Source of the DNA: Chara braunii
Lineage: Eukaryota; Streptophyta; Charophyceae; Charales; Characeae
NCBI GenBank assembly: GCA_003427395.1
Contig: BFEA01000002.1
Location: 564,310 to 603,279, forward strand
Length of the DNA: 38,970 bases
Direction of reading: 5' to 3'
The notes below the pieces were generated by a model. It worked only from the letters and a program-made list of their open reading frames with translations. It was not told the DNA's origin and ran no database searches. Shown piece after piece: positions 8,506-20,325 of the stretch. The position numbers and the translations under genes were made by a program. Within the stretch, counting starts at the first letter, position 1. The number at the start of each line of letters is the position of its first letter.

Positions 8506-10980
8506 AGGTGACTCCTAGTAGCCAGGCTTGGCCCGTGGTCAACTTAGCGCCTTCACATACACAGGCAAGCTTATCCCTAATAATGCCCCAGCTATCCCCA
8601 ATGCACTACCGTAGTACGACAGATGTCAATCCGCCTACCCCTAGTGGACGTGCCTAACATTCTTACGTCTATGCATCCACAAGACTAAAGACCTAAAGGA
8701 CATGCAGAGGCCTACAGTTCAAGGTAGCAGTATAAAAAAGCTGTATAACGATAAATAATTTAATAAATCGTTGTGACCCCGGACTCTCTATGGCCCGATC
8801 GCTTAAAGGCACAACTTCAAAAGTCAAAACGCAACAAAAGCCTGCTGTGTAACAACATCCAGTGCGTGTTCCTCATGGTTTTCTCCCACTGGAGAACATA
8901 CTCGACCCTTGCCTATCCGGCAAAGGTCATCCTTCCCCTTCCATGCACACCCTGTGGCAAACAATGATGACCTTAACTAAAGAGTAGAAGACTCAGGCAC
9001 ATCATAGACTTCCCAGCACAACATGTGACAAAGAATCACGATAACCATTAGTAAATGACACATCCACAGCCTACAGGACTCTTGAGCAGCATCCTGGTAC
9101 GTATGCTCTTTCTGGATATGGAAAGCAAGATACTACCAGCATAACCAAAAGGAACATTTCGCAAAACAGCACACATAGCACCCTAACCCTCCTGTGTTTG
9201 GCACATGACAGACAAATCAGGCATCCAATCAGTCCCAAGACTCCCAAGAACCAAAAAGCCAAGGTGGCACTCTTTTCTTCATTTAGCTCACACCTGTTAG
9301 CCCACACACTGGTAAACCAATTGTTGTTATTGAGATCACTCCGCCAGGAGCATGGACAAGCAACTCCATAGACTACACAGACCGCAAACAAGGTATAAGG
9401 GGGGACGAAGGGCATTCATTCTCTTGGGAGAGAGAGAGAGAGAGAATTTGAGAGCGAAGGTGAAGGCCTGCAGGCAAACAGACCTTGTCAACTCGGCCGC
9501 ATCACCATCACAGCCACTCGGAACGGAACCGAGCATACGAAGACGACGCTGGATTTGACTGACCTAGAACCAGAGTGAGGGCTACCGTTTGTCGTTTCGA
9601 CAAATAACCAAGGTCCCCGCTTCGTTATTCCAGTGCTTGCTCTTGACACTAGGACTGGCCGTCGTGGTCAAACATGTTGCCGTCACCATGTTGCTGTCAG
9701 ACGAGAAGATTGCAGACTTGAGCGCCATTCATTCAGACCGGTTGAGACTTCCAGGAAGGGTATCCTACGACTACCCCATGGATTTCCCACAGGCTGCGAG
9801 CTCTCATATATGCCCAGGTGGGAACCCGACCCATTGCTCGTCTACCGAACCCAGATGTCTTCCCAGGAGCATCAGGCAGGGTCTGAGAGCAGTTCACCCA
9901 GGAGTTGAGAGCTCGCAGTGCTTCCAAATGTGTGTGATGATGAGACAGTACTGCAAAAAGTTGAGGTGCGCGCACCAACCATTGCCCGAAGCCACACTTA
10001 TGCCGACTTCAGACACAGCAGCACATGGACACAGAAAGACATTTGGGTTCCGACAAAGGAGCTGGACTACTATTCCCCAAATGAGCAGAGCCCGGTCAGT
10101 GAGTTTGTTCAATGTCTGCTGTGGCACTTTCAAAAAGGCCCCGACGCTATTATCCAGCCTTTGATGTGTGGTTAATATGCTGCCAGTCACTGACCCGTGC
10201 CAGACAAATGCACTGTGTTCCGACATCTATCAGAAGAACAAGGTCAGGTTGGATGGAGAAGCACTTTTCCATCTGGGTCCAAGACCCAGTCACAGCAGAC
10301 ATATGGGGGAAATCACTGACCATTGTGCCACCAGTCTAAGCGCGCTGTTTGCCTAGGCGTTGCTGCCAACTGTCTAACTGATGTTTGCTCGCAAGAAAGC
10401 GAAGCAGGTGCAAGAGAGAATCATAACTAAAATACAGTATATTCACGAGTGTGTAGCATCAACACTCTCGCATATTACTAACGAATACATCGCAAAGCAC
10501 GAATGCAAGATGGCAGGATGCCCCTCGTGACAGTTTCACAAGGCGTGGACAGGGCTTATGGGCTTCTACTGGTTGCAAAGGACAGCCAAGGATATGGAGA
10601 AACCCAACTTCATCTCATTCTGCGCTACAACTGCTATCAGGGAAACAGAAGAGTCTGATTAAACCTGCTCTTCAACACACGTGCCATGGTGCCACTGCAC
10701 GCGCGGTAATAGCTGCCATGGTCTAACTCTACCATGAAGTGAATAACTAGCATGCATTGATGCTCAAGATGCGGTTGACACTACACTACCAGCACAAAGC
10801 CAGTAGAAGAGCCTTTTCCAAAAGCATGCATTCGGACACTAAGCCACACGTGCTGCCCATTTCGAATGCATGCTCTTCATAGAACTTGATATGCATCCTG
10901 GACATGACTGCCACATGTCACAGAAGACTGCCACATAAGAACGTACACCCTTCACAAAAGTTGGTATACATCCCGCAAGG
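8506..10980. other. Long stretch without a supportable gene
   Basis: The only notable open frame runs 9568-10164 (plus). It has no ATG near its start but contains a hydrophobic run (LFQCLLLTLGLAVVVKHVAV) that could be a membrane segment. I recognise no family. Overlapping open frames of similar quality exist in the other phases, so I do not call a gene. A short GA tract lies at 9429-9445. Confidence 0.45.
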
Positions 10981-10982
10981 CA

Positions 10983-11144
10983 TCCTGCAAGGCATTGCTC
11001 AGCCAACTCGCCATATTTCGCCGAACAAGCATATGCCGCAATGCCCTCAATGTGTCTGGCATGATCCTACGGGGCATTGTGCAGCCAACTCGCCATATTT
11101 GCACGAAACAAGCATGCCGCAATGTCCTTACTCTGTCTGGCACT
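10983..11144. repeat. Tandem duplication, 82-bp period
   Basis: GGCATTG..CAGCCAACTCGCCATATTT occurs at 10991 and 11073, each followed by a diverged AAGCATRTGCCGCAATG...TGTCTGGCA. Two copies. Confidence 0.8.
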
Positions 11145-11336
11145 ACCACGAAGGAGATGGCAGAAACTCCTTCCGAAAGCGCACAGAGACAAGGCTGCCA
11201 CAAGAACTTGCCGAGGAACATATGCCTGTCATTCATTGAACTAGTCGCGGCATGCATGCTGCGTCACAAAGCAGCTACCCACCGCATTGTAGAAAACAGT
11301 TCCGCCCTTTTCCCGCTCCTGATATGCAGTGAAAGA

Positions 11337-11426
11337 GACGAAGACCGAGATCAGCGTACACTACAGAAGATATTCCTGCCCGACGAAGACCGAAATCAGT
11401 GTACACTACACAAGATATTCTTGCCA
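11337..11426. repeat. Tandem duplication, 45-bp period
   Basis: GACGAAGACCGARATCAGYG begins at 11337 and 11382, with about 90% identity between copies. The period is a multiple of three, so the long open frame 10995-11555 reads it as a 15-residue repeat (DEDRDQRTLQKIFLP). The 82-bp repeat in the same frame is not phase-preserving, so coding is not supported. Confidence 0.8.
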
Positions 11427-13927
11427 AAATACCCGCACTGTGCCGTCTGCTCGCAAGATACCATAAACGTGTGGCCGCATGGGTGGTTCGCCCAGAAAGA
11501 AGCCCTGACCTCACAAAGAAGAGGGATGGATAACTGGCAGTATGGGCAGAAATAGAGCCATCACTCTGGGAGACCAGGCATCAAATCCACCTTGCAACCC
11601 AACATTGCACAGGTTATACCCCGTGAAGCGTTTGCAGACCTCCTGAAGATTTTAAGGCGTTATGATGCAAGACAATAAGTAATCACTGGAGCACAGGCAA
11701 AGATGATGTCGGCATGCCATCATTTCACCGGTGGGAAGCTGAGTGCACACTGATAGATGCTGAAGCCACAGCTGTTGGGGTCCACCGTTCCTGCAAAGAG
11801 GCCGCACATGGCTGAAAGCCATCAAACAACAAGGAGCACATGTCGACTGTAAGTCCACCATGAAGAGAAAGGGATAAGGAAGAAGAGATGGAGGAGGAGG
11901 AGGAGGAGGAGGAGGAGGAAGAGACTATTCGACAAACGCTTGCCGAAATGAATGCTCCGAGACATATAAGAGATTGAACTGCAACTGCAGAGTAGTAGCA
12001 GCACCAAAGGAAGTGTGCCATGAAGATGCGGAGAACATAGAGAAAAAAAACATGAAACTGCTACATGCAGTATGAAAGAAAAGGGGAAGCCATGATCTGA
12101 GGTGGTGTCAAAAGGCACACAAAACAGACTTCCAGCCTGCCATGGACTCTCTTCTGCCATGAATAGAGTAGAACGGCCCCACCCGCTTTTGGCAGAGATG
12201 AGACCCTTCAGAGGGATTCAAGCTGGTCACAACTGGCAAATGGATCCCGCCCATGTTAACGGTGAAGTTGGCACGCCTACAGCCACTAATCCACTTCACT
12301 TGGTCCCCATTGATGGACACTGACAACAGTGGATTAACAGCTGCCCTTTCACGGGTTCCTAAACTTCTAATACGAAACCCATCCCGACTGCAGTACGCCA
12401 CTGCACTTGGAAACGATGCCAAGCCCCTTCCTTGTGGAGCTTCATCTCGCAATAGTTTCACAATCTGGGGTAAAAGACATAGGCAGCACCCACAAAAAAA
12501 ACCGCCTTCCTCTGCAGATGGTACAAATCTGCATATAAACATCACAAAAACCATCTGAAAAACAAACTACAACCGAGGAACCTACGAGCAGATCGGTTAC
12601 AACTCCACTGCTGCTAAAACCAGAATACTAGTACAATCCTACATATAATTCGATATAAACGTTGTAAACATGTAGAGCAGAGAAACCTACGCCAAGGACA
12701 GAACCAACTCCACTGCTGCTGAAGCCATACTGGCATGGTCCCTTTTCCAGTCAGGCCCTTCACATGCCCAATCCAGGCTCTCCTCAAGATCAATCCCGTC
12801 TGATGGAACTATCCTACTGATTGATCAAGTTCGGGTACCGAGTTAAACAACCACCACAATAAGAAAATGCAAATCAGGAAGAACAGCTGGCGCACTGCAC
12901 TATCGGCATACAAGCATTAAGCGGACCTTCAGTGGGAGTAGAAAGGCGCTGGTATATTGAACCCGGACCGGCCTTGTCTAATGCCAATGAACGACAATGT
13001 GGTACATTTACACCCTCCTAACTTGGGTTCCTCCTCTGTGCACAGCAGTACTCAGAAGAGTTACGTGCTGTAAACCATGGAGTGACAATTGATCAGACTT
13101 ACCCATCATGGCCTGCTATGAGCAAGATACTCTGCCCCAAGATCGTAGGGAAGATCGAGAAGGGGAACGAGCCAAATCATCTTCTCCAATAGCTCGTACA
13201 ACAAAGCTCTCGCTCATCGAATCTCGCAGGCCACATACCGTTCTCCTGGCAATCAGGCGAAAGTAAGGAGATCCGCGCGCCTCATACCAACCTACCCGGA
13301 GCGTACGCAGATTCTCAAAACCCTATTCTCATGACACAGCTGGATGTGACAGTCTCAGCTTGCCTCTGACACTTGTAAGATACAACTGCATTCAAGGCCC
13401 CCCTTCATACTGTTCACGGCGCTACAGCCACAGCCACCATCATCATCACCGCTCACCAGAGCACCACATCTCAATGCACTATTTCAACACAGAGGTCATA
13501 TGCTGCAGGACATAGCTCTGCACTTGTCTCCTCCTTATGTTCAGCTCTACCTAGGACCTGAATCCACATCCAATTATCACCTTGCACATCAGACTGCTGA
13601 TCTCCGACTTGCAGATCAACTCATGATGGGGAGGTTGTGAAGCTCTGCGTGGACTACCGCCCGTTTCCTCACCAGGACACTCCAGCGCTGATTATCTGCA
13701 AAAAAAAGAAAAACTGTTTTGCTTTTCTTTCTAATCTTCCCTGTTTCGTTCTAGTTTTAGCGGATGTAACCAAACAGAATAAATCAAGGGATTGCTTTCA
13801 GCTCTCCCATACGCTGACACCTGTTCCAACTTCCAGCTGAGTTTGAGGTTTGGGGCCGATCAAGTTAGGTACAGAGAGGAAAGCCCCGGCGTGAGGATGC
13901 CGTCCCCACAGGATAGCTTGGAAAACT
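11427..13927. other. Long stretch without a supportable gene; (GGA)n at 11889-11923
   Basis: A GGA microsatellite is followed by ordinary-looking DNA. The minus-strand open frame 12108-12554 (148 codons) has no recognisable domain and is overlapped by an open frame on the other strand. No RNA gene or element end was seen. Confidence 0.45.
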
Positions 13928-13929
13928 TA

Positions 13930-14136
13930 AACCACCAGTACCTCTGAGGCGATTCAGGGCTGAAAACGGCCACGGGCCTCCTTTTGGCTGGTCCACCAAC
14001 CATTCTGCTCCAGAGGCCGAGCCCCGAAAGTTGCAGCTGCATGCAAGCCCCCTGTTTTACTCTTTGGCTGGGAAACCCCAGCCATTTTTCTCCGACACGC
14101 ACACAGGCTGTTTCCAGGATCGTCAAGGGGGTGGTT
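13930..14136 (-). mobile_element. Family B MITE, 207 bp, TA target
   Basis: Left end AACCACCAGTACCTC follows TA (13928-13929); right end GGGGGTGGTT is followed by TA (14137-14138). The interior in reverse orientation carries the family landmark around an ATGGYTGG core with an accompanying CCAGCCAAAAG. Length and ends match the other full copies. No coding capacity. Confidence 0.82.
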
Positions 14137-14253
14137 TAAGGTGCTCTTCATTTTACTTTGCTCTTCAGCTCCGCGTCTTGATCAAGGACATAACAGAGTA
14201 CATTTCCTAGTGCCTATGCACAATACTTACCGAACAGTCAGCCATACCTCCCG

Positions 14254-14324
14254 TGAAAAAATGAGGATTGAACCCGCGACTTCTAACGTGACAGACCAGC
14301 ACTAACCAACTAACCTATTTTCCC
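14254..14324 (-). pseudogene. tRNA-Asp(GTC)-like remnant
   Basis: Read on the minus strand, 14324-14318 (GGGAAAA) pairs with 14261-14255 (TTTTTTC) using two G-U pairs, giving a 7-bp acceptor and about 71 nt in total. The anticodon loop CTGTCAC has a weak stem and carries GTC, as in tRNA-Asp. A box (TAGGTTAGTTGG) and B box (GGTTCAATCC) are near-consensus. D and T stems are broken. I infer a pseudogene or a tRNA-derived SINE head. Confidence 0.62.
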
Positions 14325-15770
14325 ATCTGGTAATAACGGACTTGATGGCTGGAAGTTCCTTGAAGGTATGAAAAGCCGGAAGACTTTGTAGCATCTGCTC
14401 AAGTGTAGATGGATTTGGCTCAACTGCACAAGGCGCTTGCAGAGAGCGCACTTCACTGGTTAAAGAGAGATGAAGCAACACCTGTGCCACGCAGTGTCTG
14501 CAGTGCAGTGGCGCAGAAAAGTGGTGGATCGGACCAAAGAGACAAAATTTGAAATTGAAAGCTAAAGATCAGGTCTTATGTTTATAAATTCAACCAATAC
14601 GAGGTGAGGGCACAGTCCCACGCAAATGTTGAGATAAGGTTCAAACCAGCACCACGCCCAAGCCTCTATTTCTCGTGGCGGATTTCTCCTGCACTCCAAC
14701 TCGAAAAAGAGCTGGCATGGTACTCTTCATTTTCCTTTTTCAGCCAAAAAGATCTGTGAAGCCAAGCGAGGCTAAGAATGTGGTTGTGCTTGCAGAGGAC
14801 GACCTCCACGAGTCCATAGAATATATTTCTCCACATGCTTTGACTTTTCCTTGACAGTGGGACTCTTTTGGTAGTTGGAAAATGACTCCGCCTTCTGGCC
14901 AGAAAGACAAGGCAAGGCACTCGGAAATCAGGTCTGGCACCGAAAGTATAAGAAGACGAAGGCCCCTCAATCGGACTGGCTTCACATATCAAGTCCCTTA
15001 TCCTAACCTTACCTTCTGCTTTGTTTAAGCCGTTCGTCAGGCTTTCGCATGCTGATTTCAGGCATCACCTATCACTAGGCATACCACGCACGTGTAGCTC
15101 CCGCCCTTGGCCTGGGCCGACTTGAGATCATGTGCCAGAGTTGGAGAGAGCCATGGTGGCATTCTTTGCCCCCACAGTGGCCCGTCAGGCATTCTTTTTT
15201 GGGTCTGCTTGTTTGCAGAGCGTTGGTTTGCCTCTTCTTACTTCAGACCAGTTGTCTGAGTCCAGATGTGTCGTTTGGACCGGTTCTGGTGCAGGCCGAT
15301 TTCTGTAGGTCCAGCAGCCGCACTTACGCCTTCAGCTTGCAGCACTGGGGAAGCTGCGTTTTTCAGGACCAGTGGCTGGAACAGTTTCCCAGCTTGCATC
15401 CAGCACTGTCGATCATTCGTTAGACGGGCAGCCCTGGATCCAGGCCGCCTCTAGGACTGGTAGACCCCACACTATTTATAGCTCGGTCCAGCATCAGTTA
15501 GGCATGCAGCGTTTAGACCTCGGCACAGCACTATGCTGCCTGAGCAGCGAGCAGAGCATTCGAGGAGATTTGCATTGGGTTCGGACTGCAGTTAGGAGAT
15601 AGCGGAGCAGGGACAGGGAATGCCGGGAGATGGACGACTCACCTGCCGTGCCATCGCCTGGTCACCATCACTGGCCGAAAGACCGCCTGCAGTATCAGCC
15701 AGCTCGAGATGATACCTTTCACCAGTCCGTGCTATCTCCCGCTGAGAGAGAGTTCGAAGAGAGAGGTCCA
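14325..15770. other. No supported gene
   Basis: Several overlapping open frames lie at 15130-15602 and 14666-14992, none with recognisable motifs. No repeats of note. Confidence 0.4.
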
Positions 15771-15904
15771 CCTTCTTCTTCTTCTTCTTCTTCTTCTTCT
15801 TCTTCTTCTTCTTCTTCTTCTTCCCTTCTTTTGCTCTACCCTCCCACATCTGACTTCTACTTCTCCAAGAGATGTGTGTGTGTGTGTGTGTGTGCGCGCG
15901 CTCG

Positions 15905-15937
<33 letters not shown>
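15771..15937. repeat. Microsatellites: (TTC)n, then (GT)n-(GC)n-(GA)n
   Basis: A TTC tract at 15771-15823 is followed 50 bp later by GT (15873-15892), alternating CG (15893-15920) and GA (15920-15936) tracts. The alternating purine-pyrimidine run GT/CG is a classic candidate for left-handed DNA. Confidence 0.93.
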
Positions 15938-16086
15938 CTTGGGTGACTATTGTTGTGGGTGGTGCCCAGACTTGGACATGACAGGTGGACCGAGACTTCC
16001 GGGGAAACTATTTCTGTTGCCGACTATTTTGAGTTCTTCCTCGCCCCTTCATCTCATCCCCCTATTCCCTTCGTCAGTGTGATGAT

Positions 16087-16149
16087 CTTGCCACAGGTGT
16101 GAGGTCGGGCAGCATTCTCGCCATGGATGTGAGGTCAGGCGGCATCCTC
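16087..16149. repeat. Two copies of a 32-bp unit
   Basis: TGTGAGGTCGGGCAGCATTC and TGTGAGGTCAGGCGGCATCC lie 32 bp apart within matching contexts. Confidence 0.7.
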
Positions 16150-16755
16150 TATCCCCTTCGACAGCATGCTGCTGAGCTTGGGTAATGTCCAGTCTGATTG
16201 AGTCAGATCTGTGCACTTTCCGTCTTCTGCTGCATAATCGGGACTCCTTGGTCCTGCGCCATACCTACCTGAGATGGATAAGTATGCGACAGCCGGCCTG
16301 CAATCGAGATCTGCGACCTGGGTGCACTCCATAATTCCTTGCATCATAGGAGTGGCTCCATCGATCCCGTCTGAGCCTATCTCACACTGTCCTGCACTTC
16401 TATAAGGCCAAACAATGTAACTAAAGGAGGCCAATCAATGTAACTAAAGGAATTTTCCACATAGTACGAGCCACCAGAGTTCCAAATGTAGTGACAAGGG
16501 AGGGCAATGACAAATCGGCAAATCAAATCAACCTAGCCGAAGTTTTCAGAGGTATAGAGTGAGAACTACCAACTTACATTTGATCTATGAGCACTTACAT
16601 AAAAATAGAATTCCTCTCAAGCAATTACTGGCATTCAACCACCAGTGCTTCCAAAAGGTGTGCCCATACATGTGCCGGCCTGGTGAGGATGTACAGGCTA
16701 CCATAGCCTGCATCCGGTTAAATTCAGAGGCGGGCAGAGGCCCATAGAAGGTGGA
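16150..16755. other. No supported gene
   Basis: Contains a 23-bp-period duplication of CAATGTAACTAAAGGA (16411-16451). The open frames on both strands have no recognised similarity. Confidence 0.4.
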
Positions 16756-16760
16756 GAAAG

Positions 16761-16782
16761 GATCCCAAGTATTGGTGGTTTA
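16761..16782. mobile_element. Family B MITE terminus (fragment)
   Basis: CCCAAGTATTGGTGGTT followed by TA (16781-16782) matches the family B right end. No full element is recognisable upstream. Confidence 0.55.
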
Positions 16783-16789
16783 ACTGCAA

Positions 16790-16852
16790 GACTTTGAAAT
16801 TCATTTTGTAGGGTCACTCTATGGGTCTCAAAGAGCATCCGCTGAGCACTGT

Positions 16853-16945
<93 letters not shown>

Positions 16946-17081
16946 CTCTCTTTTTCTGTCTCCCTCCGCGGAGAGAGAGAAAGGGTATACCTTCCAGCAA
17001 CCGGTATTTCCTCCCTTCACGAATTTGAAATTCACTTTGTAGGGCCATTCTACGGGTCTCAAACAGCATCCGCTGAACACT

Positions 17082-17167
<86 letters not shown>

Positions 17168-17384
17168 NCTATCGATCTCGGTCTTCATCTGCGTGTGTTT
17201 GTGTGTGTGAGTGTGTGTGCGTGTAAAGGCGAAAGATTACACCTCGACGTTCTTCACTCACGTGCTACCATCGACAAGTGTGCATGTATGCGAATATCCA
17301 TCTCAACGCTGTTCGTCCTCGAGTTATCGCCAACCTGCGGCGATTCAAGGTCACCTTCCTCCGACGAACCGTCTGCCCCGATCG

Positions 17385-17469
<85 letters not shown>

Positions 17470-17605
17470 CGCTCTGTGTGTGTGTGTGTGTGCATCTCTT
17501 TCACTATCTTTCTCTACGCCTCTCTCTTTTCCTCTGTCTCCCTCCGCAGAGAGAGAAAAAGGGTACAATTTCGAGCAGCCGGTATTTTCCTCTCCTTAAA
17601 AATGG
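16790..17605. repeat. Tandem cassette array carrying long CT and GT microsatellites
   Basis: A conserved left flank (TTGAAATTCAYTTTGTAGGG...CAGCATCCGCTGA) occurs near 16794 and 17026. A conserved right flank (CTGTCTCCCTCCGC..GAGAGAG...CCGGTATTT) occurs near 16956 and 17537. Between them sit (CT)n 16852-16906 with (GT)n 16907-16944, (CT)n 17084-17167 and (CT)n 17390-17466 with (GT)n. The right flank holds a small palindrome, CTCCCTCCGCGGAGAGAG. A single n at 17168 ends the second CT tract, so tract lengths there are unreliable. Confidence 0.88.
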
Positions 17606-18150
17606 CCGGGGTGGGGGGGAGGAGGAAATTGATTTCTGAGGGAAGAGGGGGAAAAAAAAAACATCTCGAATTTAGTGAAATGGCGATAGATGTTGTAGGT
17701 GTAGGTATGGGGTTGGGTAGTGTGAGGAATATTTTAAGAAGAATAGTGTAGTTTTTTTCACGAAATTAAAAAAAAAATGGCGCGTAGGAGTGACAACACC
17801 CCAAAATGCACGGAAGTGGTCTTTCCCCCAGTCTGAAACTGTGAGTATGGACCGCCACACAGGATTCACCTATGAACTTGCCGGGATGGTAATGTTTTGT
17901 GGCCAACCCGATGAAACTCAGTGTTCGATAAAGCTTGTCCAGTCTTCCTCGCGTAGCAAATCCTCCAGAGACTCACAGGGTCTGGCCCTAAGGGAAAAAA
18001 AAACGTCAGAATGCAGACGAGATTCCACTCTTGTCGACTACAACTGTAAGCTGGTGCATCAACCAGTACTTCAAAATGAATCAACCTTCCAAACCGAAAA
18101 CGTGCTGAATATGTGCAACTACATCCTTTTCGTCCTCATATAAAACAAAA
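17606..18150. other. No supported gene
   Basis: G-rich then A-rich DNA with short open frames. No recognised element. Confidence 0.4.
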
Positions 18151-18203
18151 AAGGGCTCTCCTCTCAGAACTGGCCACTTGCCAGTCCTGAGAAGAGAGCC
18201 CTT
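18151..18203 (-). repeat. 53-bp hairpin, 24-bp stem, 5-nt loop
   Basis: Arms 18151-18174 and 18180-18203 match at 22 of 24 positions. Both mismatches are C-A on the plus strand but become G-U pairs in minus-strand RNA, where all 24 positions would pair. This is compatible with a small foldback element or a hairpin RNA read from the minus strand. No conserved partner or promoter is visible. Confidence 0.75.
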
Positions 18204-18520
18204 CGAGTGTGAGGAAAACCTTCCCCAAGATAGTATCCACACAAGCTACCCACACAAGGACATGTTGTTTACCATGAAAGCCACTAGACAGGCACATGCA
18301 TGGCGCAGATATTCCATCCAACCGCCACTGCAGACACAGCGGCACGACACTCCAGCCAAGCCACTGCCTTATATCTCCAATGTTCTGCAAGTGGCTAGCA
18401 CCTGCCCATGACCATAACAGTTCTCACGATATCCGAAGGACAATGGCAGCAGCCTCCCCCGCTGCCAAGTTGGCATAAGAACTAAAACAGACACAATCAA
18501 TGACCAGACGGCTTTATTGC
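18204..18520. other. No supported gene
   Basis: Ordinary-looking DNA. The plus-strand frame opening at 18500 runs straight through the MITE at 18523 and is not credible. Confidence 0.4.
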
Positions 18521-18522
18521 GG

Positions 18523-18617
18523 CCTACTTCCCCCGAATAGAACGTACGGTCATTTTCGCCGCATCTGGACTCAAAGGGGAACCTATAATGACCGTATGTT
18601 CTATTCGGGAAAGATGG
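18523..18617. mobile_element. Family A MITE, about 95 bp
   Basis: Left end CCTACTTCCCCCGAATAGAA, right end the inverse with small differences. Pairing continues inward through ACGTACGGTCATT and AATGACCGTATGT, giving a stem of about 30 bp. No clear target duplication. Confidence 0.8.
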
Positions 18618-18692
18618 TCGCTGAATGCTACACACTAATGGCTGCTGCTGACTATGGTGGGCGAGTCTCATCGGATACGATGCTCAAGTCAC

Positions 18693-19060
18693 AGGTTGTT
18701 AGCCGCCACCCAAAAGGAAGAGAAAGAAGTCAGTTCCGTCAACACTACAGAATCTTCGCTTGGCTTTATTGCCTAAAAACCTGTTCAAAGTGCTTGTGCA
18801 TTAACGAGTCAAGATATGATGAAGCTGGCACGTGCAAGGTGAGCGAACAGGCTTCACAGGAGAGTGGCAGAAGAGAGCTCCAGGGGATCACGAGGTTGTT
18901 GGTCGTTACCCAAAAGGAAAGGAAAAGCCACTTCTGTGAAGCCAACATGGTCTTCAATCGGCTCTATGGCTTAAACCTGTTCACAGTGCTCATGCATCAA
19001 CAAGCCCTGAACACAGTACACACTATGCGCGTATGTTTGACAGAGGAGGTCTGAAAAGAA
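18693..19060. repeat. Diverged tandem duplication, 200-bp period
   Basis: AGGTTGTT followed by CACCCAAAAGGAA or TACCCAAAAGGAA occurs at 18693 and 18893. Matching downstream phrases are TGGCTTTATTGCCTAAAAACCTGTTCA and CGGCTCTATGGCTTAAACCTGTTCA (each cited in part). GGCTTTATTGC also lies at 18510, directly before the family A MITE, hinting at a third, interrupted unit. Confidence 0.72.
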
Positions 19061-20060
19061 GTGTGCACCCTTTCCTCTCTAAAACGTTCGAGGTGGATTT
19101 CCAACGCTTTTCCGTGATACATTTGATGACTGGTGATCGCAAATTCGATCCTTGGCCTACCTATTTTTAGATCAAACGAGGGCCACAGTATCCAAAGGGT
19201 TCACAACGTCAAAATCTAGCTAACCAAGTTGAACCAGCGCCACTTAGAACCAAAAGGTAATCAAGGCAGTTCTGTATCAAAAATCAGGACTCGATATCAT
19301 GATTTGTTTATCAACAGTCACATGTACCTCTCACCCACCAGCCAGACAACGGGGCAGACTTTCCTGATCTAACAAGGAACCCTGGCTTTCTTATCGCACA
19401 TCCATTGTACGTTTTTGAATTGAAGTTGCCCATGGTTGCAGTCCGGTATGTTTCAAGAGAGTGCTATTGTGGGCACAAGATTAGAGGGAAAAGATACAGA
19501 GCAGAGTGGTGGCACGCTTTACCAGGCTATGCTACACCTGTGCTGAACAATGGGTGCAGACTTGGAGAAGCAGTCATCGACGGAAGACAGCCGTAAGAAA
19601 TTTGGAGCTCACACCCCCGATGAGAGACACACGACTTCAGAAGAATGAAGCTAGAGGTACTTTGTAAGACAGACGAACAGAAGAAGTTCTGCAGAGTGGA
19701 GCCGAAGGACCAGAAGAGAGAGAAACTATGAGTTCCCTTAAGCCAACTTCATCATCACAAGGAACCATTGAGTCTGGCAATGTGAGTAGGCTGTGACTCT
19801 ACCGAGAACAAACATACCACAGACATCTCTTTGCTAACACCAATGGAGAATGCCAGACGGAAAGCATGTGGCACACTCACTGCAGCTTTCAAACCAGGCT
19901 GCCTGTTTCAAACCAGCCCGCCTGCTGGTTAATGACACAGGTACCATCGAGGAATTGTGCCCTCGTCAAGACTAAAGACTGCTTGCGGGTCGACAAAAAA
20001 AGAGGGAAAAAAAAACGATTTTGCTTGCAAAGTCTCGTACATGAGTCTTCTTTTTTTGTT
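19061..20060. other. No supported gene
   Basis: A 19-bp duplication (TTTCAAACCAGSCYGCCTG) lies at 19887-19924. A block at 19289-19345 resembles one at 30031-30087 (core ATATCATGAT...TCAACAGT), a dispersed repeat pair. Confidence 0.4.
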
Positions 20061-20325
20061 TCCTGCCCCAGAATACCCCGCTATTCACATTCAGGACAGC
20101 AAGCATCTACCTCCTGCCTCTGAATGTTGACAGCTTAGTCTCCTGCTTCAGGTCAGGTGCAGTCCAGGGAATAAGATGAAAGAAAGAAAAAGAAAATCCT
20201 GCCCAATAATACCCCGCTTTTCACATTCAGGACCAGCAAGCATCTATCTCCTGGAGCATATGAACGTTGAAGATTCAGTCTCGTGCTTCAGTTAGGTGCA
20301 GTGCAGGGAACAAATGAACGTTGAA
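20061..20325. repeat. Tandem duplication, 136-bp period
   Basis: TCCTGCCC..ATACCCCGCT.TTCACATTCAGGA occurs at 20061 and 20197, followed in both by AGCAAGCATCTA and a shared tail ending TTCAG.TAGGTGCAGT or TTCAGGTCAGGTGCAGT. Confidence 0.82.

Noticed and set aside
10995-11555. 186-codon plus-strand frame with a 15-residue repeat
   Set aside because: The in-frame 45-bp duplication is suggestive, but the 82-bp duplication in the same frame is not a multiple of three and no homology is recognisable.
13637-13840. Possible Ty3/gypsy reverse-transcriptase scrap (LCVDYR)
   Set aside because: LCVDYR resembles a conserved RT phrase, but neither the residues after it nor any flanking frame continues the domain; likely chance.
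15771-17605. Serine/leucine-, arginine/glutamate- and lysine-rich open frames
   Set aside because: They are CT, GA and TTC microsatellites read in frame, not proteins.
18500-19054. 184-codon plus-strand open frame
   Set aside because: It begins just before and reads through a family A MITE, then through a diverged 200-bp tandem duplication in a different frame; no domain is recognisable.
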